A stretch of 12,026 bases of DNA from the NCBI GenBank assembly GCA_900770335.1, contig CAAGKD010000045.1, positions 1-12,026 on the forward strand, in the 5' to 3' direction. This DNA comes from an uncultured Sutterella sp. (lineage in GTDB: Bacteria; Pseudomonadota; Gammaproteobacteria; Burkholderiales; Burkholderiaceae_F). Below, one piece after another: positions 1-6,787 of this stretch. The position numbers and the translations under genes were made by a program. The notes below the pieces were generated by a model. It was given only the letters and a program-made list of their open reading frames with translations, was not told the DNA's origin and did no database searches. How positions within the stretch are numbered: position 1 is the first letter of the stretch; every line of letters begins with the position of its first letter.

Positions 1-2051
1 CGGCGGCCGCCGCGGGTGCGGCGCTCGCCGCGCTCACCGTGCTCGCCTCGCTCCGAACGCTCGCCGCGCGAGCCGCGGCCGCGACGGCGCTCCTCGGAGC
101 GCTCCGTCCTTTCGGCGGGCTTCTCCGCGGCCTGGGCCGGGGCGGCGGCGACGGTCTTCGCGGGCTCGGCCTTCTTCTCGGACGAGCCGAAGAGGAAGTC
201 GATGATGCGGCGGAAGATCGAGCGCTCGGGCGTCACGGGCGTGAGCTGCCTCGCGCGGGAGCTCTCGACGCGCGGCGCGGCGGCCTTCCTCTCCTCGGCG
301 GCGGGAGCGGCCGGCGCCTGGACGGGCTGGTGCACCGGGGCGGGCTCGCGCTCGATGATGTTCTTGATCACCGGGACCTGCTTGGGACGGACGGGCTTGT
401 CCTCCTGCGACTTCTGGGCGTAGGGGTCGTCGGCCTTCGTCTCGATCTCCTCGACGCGGTTGAAGCTCGGCACGGTCGATTCGAGGCGCTCGTCGTCCTG
501 GCGCATGCGCTCGATGTGATAGTGCGGCGTCTCAAGCGACGTGTTCGGGATGAGCATGATGGGCACGCGGTGGCGGGCTTCAAGCTTCGTGATGTCGTTT
601 CGCTTCTCGTTGAGAAGGAACGTCGCGACGTCGACGGGGACCTGGGCCTGCACGCATCCGGTGCCGTCCTTCATCGCCTCCTCCTGCAGGATGCGCAGGA
701 CCTGGATGGCGCAGGACTCGGTGTCGCGGATGACGCCGACGCCGTTGCAGCGCGGGCAGGTGACGTGGCTGCCCTCGGAGAGCGAGGGGCGCAGGCGCTG
801 GCGCGAGAGCTCCATCAGGCCGAAGCGGCTGATCTTGGCGATCTGCACGCGGGCGCGGTCGCAGCGGATGGCGTCCTTGAGGCGCTGCTCGACGGCGCGC
901 TGGTTCTTGGGCTCGGCCATGTCGATGAAGTCGATCACGATGAGGCCGCCCAGGTCGCGCAGGCGCATCTGGCGGGCCACCTCGTCGGCGGCCTCGCAGT
1001 TCGTGCGGAAGGCCGTGTCCTCGATGTCGGCGCCGCGCGTGGCGCGGGCGGAGTTCACGTCGATGGCGACGAGCGCCTCGGTGTGGTCGATCACGATCGC
1101 GCCGCCCGAGGGAAGCGGAACCGTGCGCGAGTAGGCCGTCTCGATCTGCTGCTCGATCTGGAAGCGCGTGAAGAGCGGGATGTCGTCGCGGTAGCGCTTG
1201 ACGCGGTCGACCATGTCGGGCATCACGTGCGCCATGAACTGGCGGGCCTGCTCGTAGATCTCGTCCGTGTCGACGAGGATCTCGCCGATCTCGGGCTGGA
1301 AGTAGTCGCGGATCGCGCGCACGACGAGGTTGGACTCCTCGACGATGAGGAAGGGCGCGGGGTTGACGCGGCGGCCCGAGCGGCCGTTCTGCGAGGCCTC
1401 GGTCGAGTAGCGGCGGGTCTTCCTGCCGTTCTCCTCGACGACGTACTCATACTGCGGACGGGCGGCGTCGGAGATCGCCTCCCAGAGCTTGAGCAGGTAG
1501 TTGAGGTCCCACTGCAGCTCCTCGGTCGTGCGGCCGATGCCGGCGGTGCGGGCGATGGTGGACATGCCGCGGGGCAGGTCGAGCTTGTCCATCGCCTCGC
1601 GCAGCTCCTGGCGCTCCTCGCCCTCGATGCGGCGCGAGACGCCGCCCGCGCGCGGGTTGTTCGGCATCAGGACGAGGTAGCGGCCGGCGAGGCTGATGAA
1701 GGTCGTGAGGGCCGCGCCCTTGTTGCCGCGCTCCTCCTTCTCGACCTGGACGATGAGCTCCTGGCCCTCCTTGATCGCCTCCTTGATCGTCGCCATGCGC
1801 ACGTCGACGCCCGGGGCGAAGTAGGCCCGGGAGATCTCCTTGAACGGAAGGAACCCGTGGCGGTCCTCGCCGTAGTCGATGAAGCACGCCTCGAGCGAAG
1901 GCTCGACGCGCGTCACGACGCCCATGTAGATGTTGGACTTGCGGGCCTCGCGGCCGGCGGTCTCGATGTCGATGTCAATCAGCTTCTGGCCGTCGACGAT
2001 GCCCACGCGCGTCTCCTCGGGGTGCGTGGCATTGAAAAGCATGCGCTTCAT
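1..2051 (-). CDS. rne: Ribonuclease E, C-terminus cut off by the window edge
   Basis: Endoribonuclease of mRNA decay and rRNA/tRNA maturation, the scaffold of the RNA degradosome at the inner membrane. The protein opens MKRMLFNATHPEETRVG, close to E. coli RNase E, and follows it through the S1 domain, 5' sensor (RTAG, R168/T169), DNase I-like domain and zinc link. The catalytic aspartates are D331 (AIDVNSARATRG) and D374 (VIDFID), and the Zn ligands lie in CPRC (C432, C435). All sit 28 positions later than E. coli D303, D346, C404 and C407. The shift comes from about 29 extra residues near 196-226. After the catalytic core an amphipathic stretch (about 611-623, SIFRRIIDFLFGS) resembles the membrane-targeting helix. 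It is followed by Ala/Pro-rich and then Arg/Glu/Gly-rich sequence typical of the RNA-binding scaffold. GGAGG lies about 12 nt before the ATG. At least 683 codons are present and no stop is reached, so the tail is missing. Divergent from rluC. Confidence 0.97.
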   Translation of the reverse strand, partial: MKRMLFNATHPEETRVGIVDGQKLIDIDIETAGREARKSNIYMGVVTRVEPSLEACFIDYGEDRHGFLPFKEISRAYFAPGVDVRMATIKEAIKEGQELIVQVEKEERGNKGAALTTFISLAGRYLVLMPNNPRAGGVSRRIEGEERQELREAMDKLDLPRGMSTIARTAGIGRTTEELQWDLNYLLKLWEAISDAARPQYEYVVEENGRKTRRYSTEASQNGRSGRRVNPAPFLIVEESNLVVRAIRDYFQPEIGEILVDTDEIYEQARQFMAHVMPDMVDRVKRYRDDIPLFTRFQIEQQIETAYSRTVPLPSGGAIVIDHTEALVAIDVNSARATRGADIEDTAFRTNCEAADEVARQMRLRDLGGLIVIDFIDMAEPKNQRAVEQRLKDAIRCDRARVQIAKISRFGLMELSRQRLRPSLSEGSHVTCPRCNGVGVIRDTESCAIQVLRILQEEAMKDGTGCVQAQVPVDVATFLLNEKRNDITKLEARHRVPIMLIPNTSLETPHYHIERMRQDDERLESTVPSFNRVEEIETKADDPYAQKSQEDKPVRPKQVPVIKNIIEREPAPVHQPVQAPAAPAAEERKAAAPRVESSRARQLTPVTPERSIFRRIIDFLFGSSEKKAEPAKTVAAAPAQAAEKPAERTERSEERRRGRGSRGERSERGEHGERGERRTRGGR

Positions 2052-2195
2052 TTGAAAGTGACTCCTCCCCGCCGCAAGTGAAAGGCCGCGGGCGGGCGGC
2101 GTGCCGCTTGTGTGAAGGCAGGCCTTCTTCGGGAGGAAGCCGGCCTTGGGCGGCCGGATCCCTCCCCTCGGAGGGCGTCGGAGAGAAGCGCGGAG

Positions 2196-2216
2196 CCGCG
2201 GCTGAAGAAGCCGCGG
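2196..2216. repeat. Perfect 8-bp hairpin in rne upstream region
   Basis: Arms CCGCGGCT and AGCCGCGG enclose a five-base loop (GAAGA on plus, TCTTC on minus). It lies 145 bases upstream of the rne start codon, only five bases from the next hairpin. No T-run follows on either strand, so it looks like leader structure rather than a terminator. Confidence 0.7.
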
Positions 2217-2221
2217 GGGCT

Positions 2222-2249
2222 GGCGGCCCCGCTCCCGAAGGGGGCCGCC
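2222..2249. repeat. Perfect 9-bp hairpin in rne upstream region
   Basis: Arms GGCGGCCCC and GGGGCCGCC enclose ten bases. Read in the rne direction the loop is CTTCGGGAGC, which contains a C-TTCG-G element of the stable UUCG tetraloop kind. With the neighbouring 2196-2216 hairpin it could form a tandem-hairpin element. Confidence 0.7.
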
Positions 2250-2471
2250 CGCGATCCGGAGGGCCGGGCGCCCGCTGCGGGGCTCCCAGGCCGGTTCGGG
2301 CTCGCGCCGCCTGGCCGGAGGACGTGTTGCGCCGCGCGGGCCCCTGGAAGGGAGTCCGAGCGCGGCGGGCTGGGGAGAGTCACTGCTCCGGCCGCTCCGC
2401 CCGAAGGGACGGGGGCGGCGAAGGGCTCAATCCCTCACGATCCGCCGGCAAAGCCGCCCGTTCATCCTTCT

Positions 2472-2500
2472 GACTCTCCCCGGAGTCCCCGCATGCGGGG
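2472..2500. repeat. Hairpin plus abutting 14-bp perfect palindrome
   Basis: GACTC / GAGTC arms (2472-2476, 2483-2487) enclose six bases. They run straight into the palindrome CCCCGCATGCGGGG (2487-2500), which is identical to its own reverse complement. The two share the base at 2487 and may be alternative folds or a protein-binding site. No known binding motif was recognised. Confidence 0.55.
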
Positions 2501-2822
2501 CCGGAAGCGCGGCTCCAGGCCTCACGGTGAAATGCCGGCGGAGCGCGGCGGTCCGGGACTGCCTCGAACCCGATGGGCGAGGGGAGCCCGAGCCGCGCGG
2601 CGAAGCGCGCGTCCGGGGGAGGAATGAAGTCTCCGCCGCCTGCGTCGAGGTCGCCTCGCGCGGACCGGAAGCGTCCGGCCTGCCGCCTGCGGACGAGCTC
2701 AACCGACCTGTCTCCCGAAGGGAGGCGGGCGGGAGCACTCAGTGCCCCGGGCGGCCCGAGAGGGCTCGCGCTGGCAGAGCGAAGCATCCCGCGGAGCGCC
2801 TTCGGCGGGCGTCCCGGACTCG

Positions 2823-2840
2823 CCTCCCGTTGCGGGGAGG
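2823..2840. repeat. 6-bp hairpin in rne upstream region
   Basis: Arms CCTCCC and GGGAGG enclose GTTGCG. One of the series of short GC hairpins spread through this non-coding region. Confidence 0.5.
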
Positions 2841-2866
2841 AGCCGCGGGCCGGCCGCACGTCCGTC

Positions 2867-2884
2867 GGCCCCGGAGACGGGGCC
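2867..2884. repeat. 7-bp hairpin with GAGA loop
   Basis: Arms GGCCCCG and CGGGGCC enclose GAGA, a GNRA tetraloop if read on the plus strand (TCTC on the minus strand). Flanking GTC (2864-2866) and GAC (2890-2892) can extend the stem across an internal loop. Confidence 0.6.
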
Positions 2885-2899
2885 GTGCCGACGTCGCTT

Positions 2900-2930
2900 T
2901 TCTCTTCGAAGAGAATCCTCTCAAAGAGAA
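2900..2930. repeat. 16-bp AT-richer palindrome followed by overlapping hairpin
   Basis: TTCTCTTCGAAGAGAA (2900-2915) is a perfect palindrome. It is followed by CTCT-CAA-AGAG and a further AGAGAA, so the first TTCTCT arm can pair with either downstream AGAGAA copy, giving two mutually exclusive folds. The stretch is purine/pyrimidine-biased and AT-richer than its surroundings. A switch or protein-binding site is possible, but none is identified. Confidence 0.55.
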
Positions 2931-3375
2931 GGGAAGCGCCGCGAAGCGGACTTCCGGAGCGCGTCAGAGCGGATGGCGAACGAAAGAAAACCTTGCCTGC
3001 TGCGGCATCGGCCTCGCGTCGTCCCGCCGGGAAGGTCGCGATGCCGCGGACCGGCGGACCGGCGCTTCGGCCGAGCCTTCGGCGCCGCCTCCCGAGCGAA
3101 AAAGGCTTCGGGAAGGCGTCGCCAGTCAAAAAAATCCTGGGCTCCCGCCGCCGTCGGGCCGCCTGCGTCCGGCCCCGGGTGACCCCGAAAACCCCTGCGC
3201 GGCGCCCGGCTTCGGCCGGAACACATCCGTTGCGAGGCGTGAGAAAATGTCCGGCCGCGCGGCCCCGGAAGCGGGTTGCGCCGAGCGGAGGGGACCCGAG
3301 TCCCCCGCCTCAATTCGCCGCCGGCTCCGCCGCGCTCCCCCGGAGGGGAGGATGCGGCCGCGCCCTGCGGCAACA

Positions 3376-3411
3376 GCCCGGAATTATAGTCGATGGACGA
3401 AAAAGCCAAAT
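3376..3411 (-). promoter_or_regulatory. Candidate sigma70-type promoter for rne
   Basis: A perfect TATAAT reads on the minus strand at 3388-3383, just upstream of the rluC ATG, in the only markedly AT-rich patch of the area. The -35 is weak (ATTTGG with a 17-bp spacer or TTTGGC with 16 bp, inside rluC codons). Transcription would start near 3376, giving a leader of about 1325 nt to the rne start. The plus strand at the same place reads TATAGT, but a start from it would fall inside rluC, so a minus-strand role fits better. Confidence 0.5.
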
Positions 3412-4409
3412 CGGAAATTGAAATCATTCCCTCCGCGAGCGTCCGAACGCTCCCGCAGGACCGCGTGACCCTCATCCGGATCGGCGAGGACGCGGACGGG
3501 CAGAGGCTGGACAACTTTCTCTTCCGCATCGCCAAAGGCGTTCCGAAGGGGCACGTCTGGCGCGTTATCCGCGCGGGCGAGGTGCGCGTGAGCAAGCGCC
3601 GCGCGAAGGCCGAGACGAAGCTCGCCGAGGGTGACGTCGTGCGCGTTCCCCCCATGCGCGTCGCCGAGCGCGCCGCGGGCGAGGCGCCCGCAGCGCCCCT
3701 CGCCGAAGGGCAGCTTCCGATTCTCCATGAGGACAGGCATCTGCTCATCGTCATGAAGCCCGCGGGCATCGCCGCCCACGGGGGGTCGGGCATCTCGCAC
3801 GGCCTCATCGAGCGGCTGCGCGCGACGCGGCCCGAGGAGCCCTTCCTCGAGCTCTGCCACCGCCTTGACAAGGAGACGAGCGGCGCGATCGTGATCGCCA
3901 AGACCCGCAAGGCCCTCGTGCGCATGCACGACCTCATGAAGGAGGGGGGCGTCGAGAAGCACTACAAGCTTCTCGTCAAGGGCGACTGGGTCAACGAGCG
4001 CCAGCACGTCAAGCTTGCGCTCGAGCGATACCTCCTGCCCTCGGGCGAGCGGCGCGTGCGCGTTTCGCCCGAAGGCATGTCCGCGCACACGATCTTCACG
4101 GTCCTGAGGCGATTCGGCCCCGTGACGCTCCTTGACGCGGAGCTGAAGACCGGCCGCACGCACCAGATCCGCGTGCATGCGCTCTCGCAGGGCTTCCCCC
4201 TCGCCGGGGACGACAAGTACGGCGACTACGGCTTCAACCGCGAGCTCGCGCGGGGCGCGCTCGGAGCGCCCTTGAAGAGGATGTTCCTTCACGCCTGGCA
4301 CCTGCGCTTCGAGCATCCCGTCACGGGCGAGAAGCTCGACGTCGTCACGCCGCTGCCCGAGGAGCTTCAGGGCGTTCTCGACGCGCTCGAGGCCGGCGCC
4401 GGAAAATGA
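3393..4409 (+). CDS. rluC: 23S rRNA pseudouridine synthase, RluC type
   Basis: Cytoplasmic enzyme converting specific uridines of 23S rRNA to pseudouridine (in E. coli U955, U2504 and U2580). An S4 RNA-binding domain spans about residues 37-90 (GQRLDNFLFRIAKGVPKGHV, GEVRVSKRR, DVVRVPPMRV). The RluA-family catalytic domain has HRLDKETSG with nucleophile D159, and GRTHQIRVH at 254-262. The 338-residue length is normal for the family. The S4 segment matches RluC better than RluD. The ATG at 3393 has no clear ribosome binding site and sits beside the candidate rne promoter. GTG at 3465 (residue 25), preceded closely by CAGGA, would still leave the S4 domain whole and is an alternative start. Divergent from rne as in other proteobacteria, and followed after 41 nt by a phosphatase gene, probably cotranscribed. 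Confidence 0.93.
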   Translation: MDEKAKSEIEIIPSASVRTLPQDRVTLIRIGEDADGQRLDNFLFRIAKGVPKGHVWRVIRAGEVRVSKRRAKAETKLAEGDVVRVPPMRVAERAAGEAPAAPLAEGQLPILHEDRHLLIVMKPAGIAAHGGSGISHGLIERLRATRPEEPFLELCHRLDKETSGAIVIAKTRKALVRMHDLMKEGGVEKHYKLLVKGDWVNERQHVKLALERYLLPSGERRVRVSPEGMSAHTIFTVLRRFGPVTLLDAELKTGRTHQIRVHALSQGFPLAGDDKYGDYGFNRELARGALGAPLKRMFLHAWHLRFEHPVTGEKLDVVTPLPEELQGVLDALEAGAGK

Positions 4410-4414
4410 GAGAC

Positions 4415-4428
4415 GACGCTGCGGCGTC
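4415..4428 (+). repeat. Small hairpin between rluC and the HAD gene
   Basis: Arms GACGC and GCGTC enclose TGCG, six bases after the rluC stop. There is no T-run, so it is unlikely to terminate. It may protect the rluC 3' end or set the expression ratio of the two genes. Confidence 0.35.
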
Positions 4429-4450
4429 ACGAACCAAGGAGATGCAGTAG

Positions 4451-5176
4451 ATGAAGAACACGGCGCCGGAAGGCTTTTCAATCGACCCGGCCGCGCAGGC
4501 GCGCGCCGCGGCGGATTCCGCTTCAGCGATTGCGCGGCGGCCCCTCGTCGTCTTCGACTGGGACGGCACGATCCTTGACACGACCGCGGCGATCTCGATC
4601 AGCATCCGATACGCCTGCGAGCGGATGCGCCTGCCCGTTCCCTCCGACCGCAAGGCGCGCTCGGTGATCGGACTCGGGTGGCGCGACGCGATGCGGATCA
4701 TCGCTCCGGCCTGTCCGCCCGACGAGTATGCGCAGTTCTCGGCCTTCTACATCGAACGCTACCGCCCCGAGGAGGAGCGGGTGCATGTATTCCCCGGCGT
4801 CGAGGACGTGCTCGAGCGCCTGAGGGCGCGCGGCGCGATGCTCGCGATCGCGACGGGCAAGAGCCGCCGGGGGCTTGACGCGGCGCTCGCGCAGACCGGG
4901 CTCGGACGCCTTTTCGTCGACACCGAGACCGCCGACGAGAACCCCTCGAAGCCCGATCCGGGCATGCTCGAGGCGGTTTCGCTCGCGACGGGCTTCGAGC
5001 GCTCGGAGATGGTGATGGTGGGCGACACCACGCACGACCTCGCAATGGCGAACGCCTTCGGGTGCCCGGGCGTGGGCGTCACCTGGGGCGCCATGAGCGA
5101 GGAGACGCTGCGGGAGGCCTCTCCCGCTGCGATCTGCCACGACATGACGGATCTCGCGCGGGCGCTCGGCGTCTGA
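4451..5176 (+). CDS. HAD-IA family phosphatase (phosphoglycolate-phosphatase-like)
   Basis: Soluble haloacid-dehalogenase-superfamily hydrolase of 241 residues. All four motifs are present: DWDGT with nucleophile D36 and acid D38, ATGK with T135, K167 in PSKPDP, and GDTTHD with D192 and D196. A helical cap of about 70 residues after motif I places it in subfamily IA with Gph and beta-phosphoglucomutase-type enzymes. The substrate is not evident. The start is fixed by AAGGAGA eight bases upstream. This gives an unusual 30-residue Ala-rich leader before the core, where relatives usually have about five residues. A minimal ATG-CAG-TAG frame (4442-4450) lies between that ribosome binding site and the start, probably by chance. 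A HAD gene behind rluC is a recurrent betaproteobacterial arrangement, as I recall. Confidence 0.9.
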   Translation: MKNTAPEGFSIDPAAQARAAADSASAIARRPLVVFDWDGTILDTTAAISISIRYACERMRLPVPSDRKARSVIGLGWRDAMRIIAPACPPDEYAQFSAFYIERYRPEEERVHVFPGVEDVLERLRARGAMLAIATGKSRRGLDAALAQTGLGRLFVDTETADENPSKPDPGMLEAVSLATGFERSEMVMVGDTTHDLAMANAFGCPGVGVTWGAMSEETLREASPAAICHDMTDLARALGV

Positions 5177-5198
5177 CGCGCATCCCGCCGTTTCCTGC

Positions 5199-5232
5199 GG
5201 GAGAACGCTCGGGCGTTCTCCCTAGCCGCTAG
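5199..5232 (+). terminator. Strong hairpin after the HAD gene, possible terminator
   Basis: A perfect 10-bp stem (GGGAGAACGC at 5199-5208, GCGTTCTCCC at 5213-5222) with a TCGG loop lies 22 bases after the HAD stop. It runs into a second inverted repeat, CTAG-CCG-CTAG (5222-5232). No T-run follows, so a classic intrinsic terminator is not proven. It may act as an mRNA 3'-end stabiliser or a Rho-linked end. Confidence 0.5.
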
Positions 5233-5447
5233 CGAAGAGTCCTCAGCGCGGATGCGTCCGGGCAAGAGGGTCTCAGATTGTGGCGCGTCCGAAGGGCCTG
5301 CCGAGCCCGATCGGATGCTTCGGGCGGCAACATTGCTTCCAAAAGTCATCGGGAGAGCGCTCCCTCCGCCTGCGGGAAGGGCTCTCTCCGGAGCGATCAA
5401 GAATCCCCGTCGGGACACTCCCGACCCAAAGGCAAAAGGAAGCAGTC
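5233..5447 (+). promoter_or_regulatory. Upstream region of the aminotransferase, structured
   Basis: No coding sequence was found. GGGAG-agcg-CTCCC (5351-5364) and a longer alternative pairing of GAGAGC (5353-5358) with GCTCTC (5381-5386) suggest a folded leader. No convincing -35/-10 pair was seen. The clear signal is AAAAGGA (5434-5440), seven bases before the ATG at 5448, which decides the start of the next gene. Confidence 0.4.
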
Positions 5448-6602
5448 ATGTCCATGCAGCGACGTCAGATCCTCGGTGCGGCCCTCTCGGGCGCTCTTTC
5501 CGCCTCGTTCCTCCCCGCGGCCTCCGCGAAGACCGCGAGCCCGATCGCCGTGTTCACCAAGCCCACGGCCGAGAGGCCAATCGTTGCGTGCTTCAACGAA
5601 AATCCGCTCGGCCTCTCGCGCGACGCCCGCGAAGCCGTCGCGAAGTCCGCGGGCGAGGCGAACCGCTACCCCTTCACCCGCGCCGAGACGCTGCGCAAGG
5701 CCTGCGCCGACTTCATCGGCGGCAAGCCCGAGGAGATCGTCCTCTCGCAGGGCTCGGCCGAGGCGATACGCGCCTCCGTTGAAGCCTGGGCCCATGAGCC
5801 CGGCGCGAAGCTCATCATTCCTGAGCTCACCTACAGCGACGGCGAGATGGCCGCGACCCGCAACGGCATGCCCGTCGTCAAGGTCAAGATGGGCCCGGAC
5901 TGGTCGATCGACATCGCCGGCATGAAGGCCGCCGCCGCCGAGGCCGCGAAGAGCGGCGTCGCCGTTGTCTACTTCGTCAACCCGAACAACCCCACCTCGA
6001 CGATCGCCGACACCGGGGCGCTCTTCTCGTGGATCCGCGAGAAGCCCGCCAACACGGTCTTCCTGCTTGACGAGGCCTACGCCGAGTTCGTCGCCGACAA
6101 GAGCTTCCGCTCGGCCGCCGAGATCGTGCGCGAGGGCCAGGAGAACGTCATCGTCCTCAAGACCTTCTCGAAGATCTTCGCCATGGCTGGCCTGCGCCTC
6201 GGCTTCGCCTACGCCGCCCCGGCCACCGCGAAGAAGGTCCATGACCACATCGCCTACGACTTCTTCATGAACCGTCCGGCGATCGAGGCCGCCCTCTCGG
6301 AGATGAACGACGCGGAGTTCCTCAAGCTCTCCCGCTCGGAGAACGACGAGGCCCGCGCGATCATGGAGGAGTGCCTCAAGGAGCTCGGCCTCGAATACCT
6401 CCCGAGCCAGACGAACTTCTGCTTCTTCAACCTCAAGGCGCCGCTCAAGCCCTTCGCCGACGCGATGAAGGCCGAGCACATCCTCGTGGGCCGTCCCTTC
6501 CCGCCCGCCGACACGTGGTGCCGCCTCTCCTACGTCCGCCCCGCCGAGATGCGCTACGTCGCGGACGTGATGCGCGCGCTCCGAAAGAGTGGCAAGCTCT
6601 GA
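5448..6602 (+). CDS. Tat-exported PLP-dependent aminotransferase (HisC-like fold I)
   Basis: A 384-residue class I/II aminotransferase resembling histidinol-phosphate aminotransferases. Visible PLP-site residues are N181 in NPNNP, D208 and Y211 in LLDEAY, the Schiff-base lysine K242 in KTFSKIF, and phosphate-binding R250 in GLRLGF. R359 (WCRLSY) matches the substrate-carboxylate Arg. The N-terminus MSMQRRQILGAALSGALS with a hydrophobic stretch and AASA before K28 looks like a twin-arginine signal. That predicts a folded, PLP-loaded enzyme moved to the periplasm. The ribosome binding site AAAAGGA fixes the start here. The open frame extends further back, to 5280, but the added residues carry no signal or family similarity. 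A biosynthetic HisC would not be exported, so the reaction and substrate remain unknown. Separated from the HAD gene by 271 bases and a hairpin; followed by a terminator, so probably monocistronic. Confidence 0.9.
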   Translation: MSMQRRQILGAALSGALSASFLPAASAKTASPIAVFTKPTAERPIVACFNENPLGLSRDAREAVAKSAGEANRYPFTRAETLRKACADFIGGKPEEIVLSQGSAEAIRASVEAWAHEPGAKLIIPELTYSDGEMAATRNGMPVVKVKMGPDWSIDIAGMKAAAAEAAKSGVAVVYFVNPNNPTSTIADTGALFSWIREKPANTVFLLDEAYAEFVADKSFRSAAEIVREGQENVIVLKTFSKIFAMAGLRLGFAYAAPATAKKVHDHIAYDFFMNRPAIEAALSEMNDAEFLKLSRSENDEARAIMEECLKELGLEYLPSQTNFCFFNLKAPLKPFADAMKAEHILVGRPFPPADTWCRLSYVRPAEMRYVADVMRALRKSGKL

Positions 6603-6652
6603 TCGGCCCCAGGCTGATCGCGTGAGCGCTTGGACTCTTCAGGCGCGCATCC

Positions 6653-6702
6653 GGCCCGGTCTTCTTCCCGCGCTCATCCGCGGGCGGGGGCCGGGCCTTT
6701 CG
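6653..6702 (+). terminator. Intrinsic terminator after the aminotransferase
   Basis: Outer arms GGCCCGG (6653-6659) and CCGGGCC (6691-6697) enclose an inner stem CCCGCG / CGCGGG (6667-6672, 6679-6684) with loop CTCATC. It is followed by TTTCGCTT. The T-run is short but rightly placed, 50 bases after the stop codon. Confidence 0.65.
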
Positions 6703-6703
6703 C

Positions 6704-6732
6704 TTGACCGGCCCGGCCGCCCCGCGCATCCT
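6704..6732 (+). promoter_or_regulatory. Weak promoter candidate before the GGT-family gene
   Basis: TTGACC (6704-6709) is a 5/6 match to a -35 box. With a 17-bp spacer the -10 position reads CATCCT (6727-6732), only a 3/6 match. The placement after a terminator and before a gene is sensible, but the match is poor. Confidence 0.25.
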
Positions 6733-6754
6733 TTCCGAACGGCTCCCGCCTTTT

Positions 6755-6770
6755 CATTGATCCATTGATC
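6755..6770 (+). repeat. Tandem duplication of CATTGATC
   Basis: Two head-to-tail copies of CATTGATC end 17 bases before the ATG of the GGT-family gene, where a ribosome binding site would normally be expected. The repeat is AT-rich in a GC-rich setting. It may be an activator half-site pair or a simple slippage product. Confidence 0.45.
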
Positions 6771-6787
6771 CTTCGAACTTCTTCGCC

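Larger units (their letters stand above)
2052..3392. other. 1.34-kb structured intergenic region, probable rne leader
   Basis: No credible gene is visible. Open frames exist on both strands, but their translations are low-complexity Arg/Ala/Pro/Gly sequence with no recognisable motif, as expected from very GC-rich DNA. The region is full of short perfect inverted repeats, many looped by GAA or TTC(G), at about 2196, 2222, 2472, 2487, 2712, 2797, 2823, 2867, 2900 and 2939. A minus-strand TATAAT at the far end (3383-3388) would make nearly all of it the 5' untranslated leader of rne. In E. coli the rne leader (about 361 nt) folds into hairpins through which RNase E represses its own synthesis. 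A similar role here is inference, and this leader would be several times longer. Confidence 0.6.

Noticed and set aside
39..2081. 680-residue plus-strand open frame
   Set aside because: Antisense shadow of rne; the translation is Leu/Val/Asp/Arg low-complexity, while the minus strand encodes an unmistakable RNase E.
2380..3129. 249-residue minus-strand open frame in the rne-rluC gap
   Set aside because: Arg/Pro/Ser/Ala-rich with no motif; such frames are expected by chance in DNA this GC-rich, and they overlap the hairpins.
2527..3468. Long plus-strand open frames (313 and 282 residues) upstream of and running into rluC
   Set aside because: They overlap each other and the rluC start in other frames, show no domain or convincing ribosome binding site, and have extreme Arg/Ala/Pro content.
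5280..5447. Longer N-terminus for the aminotransferase
   Set aside because: The added residues lack family similarity, while a good ribosome binding site and a Tat signal begin at 5448.
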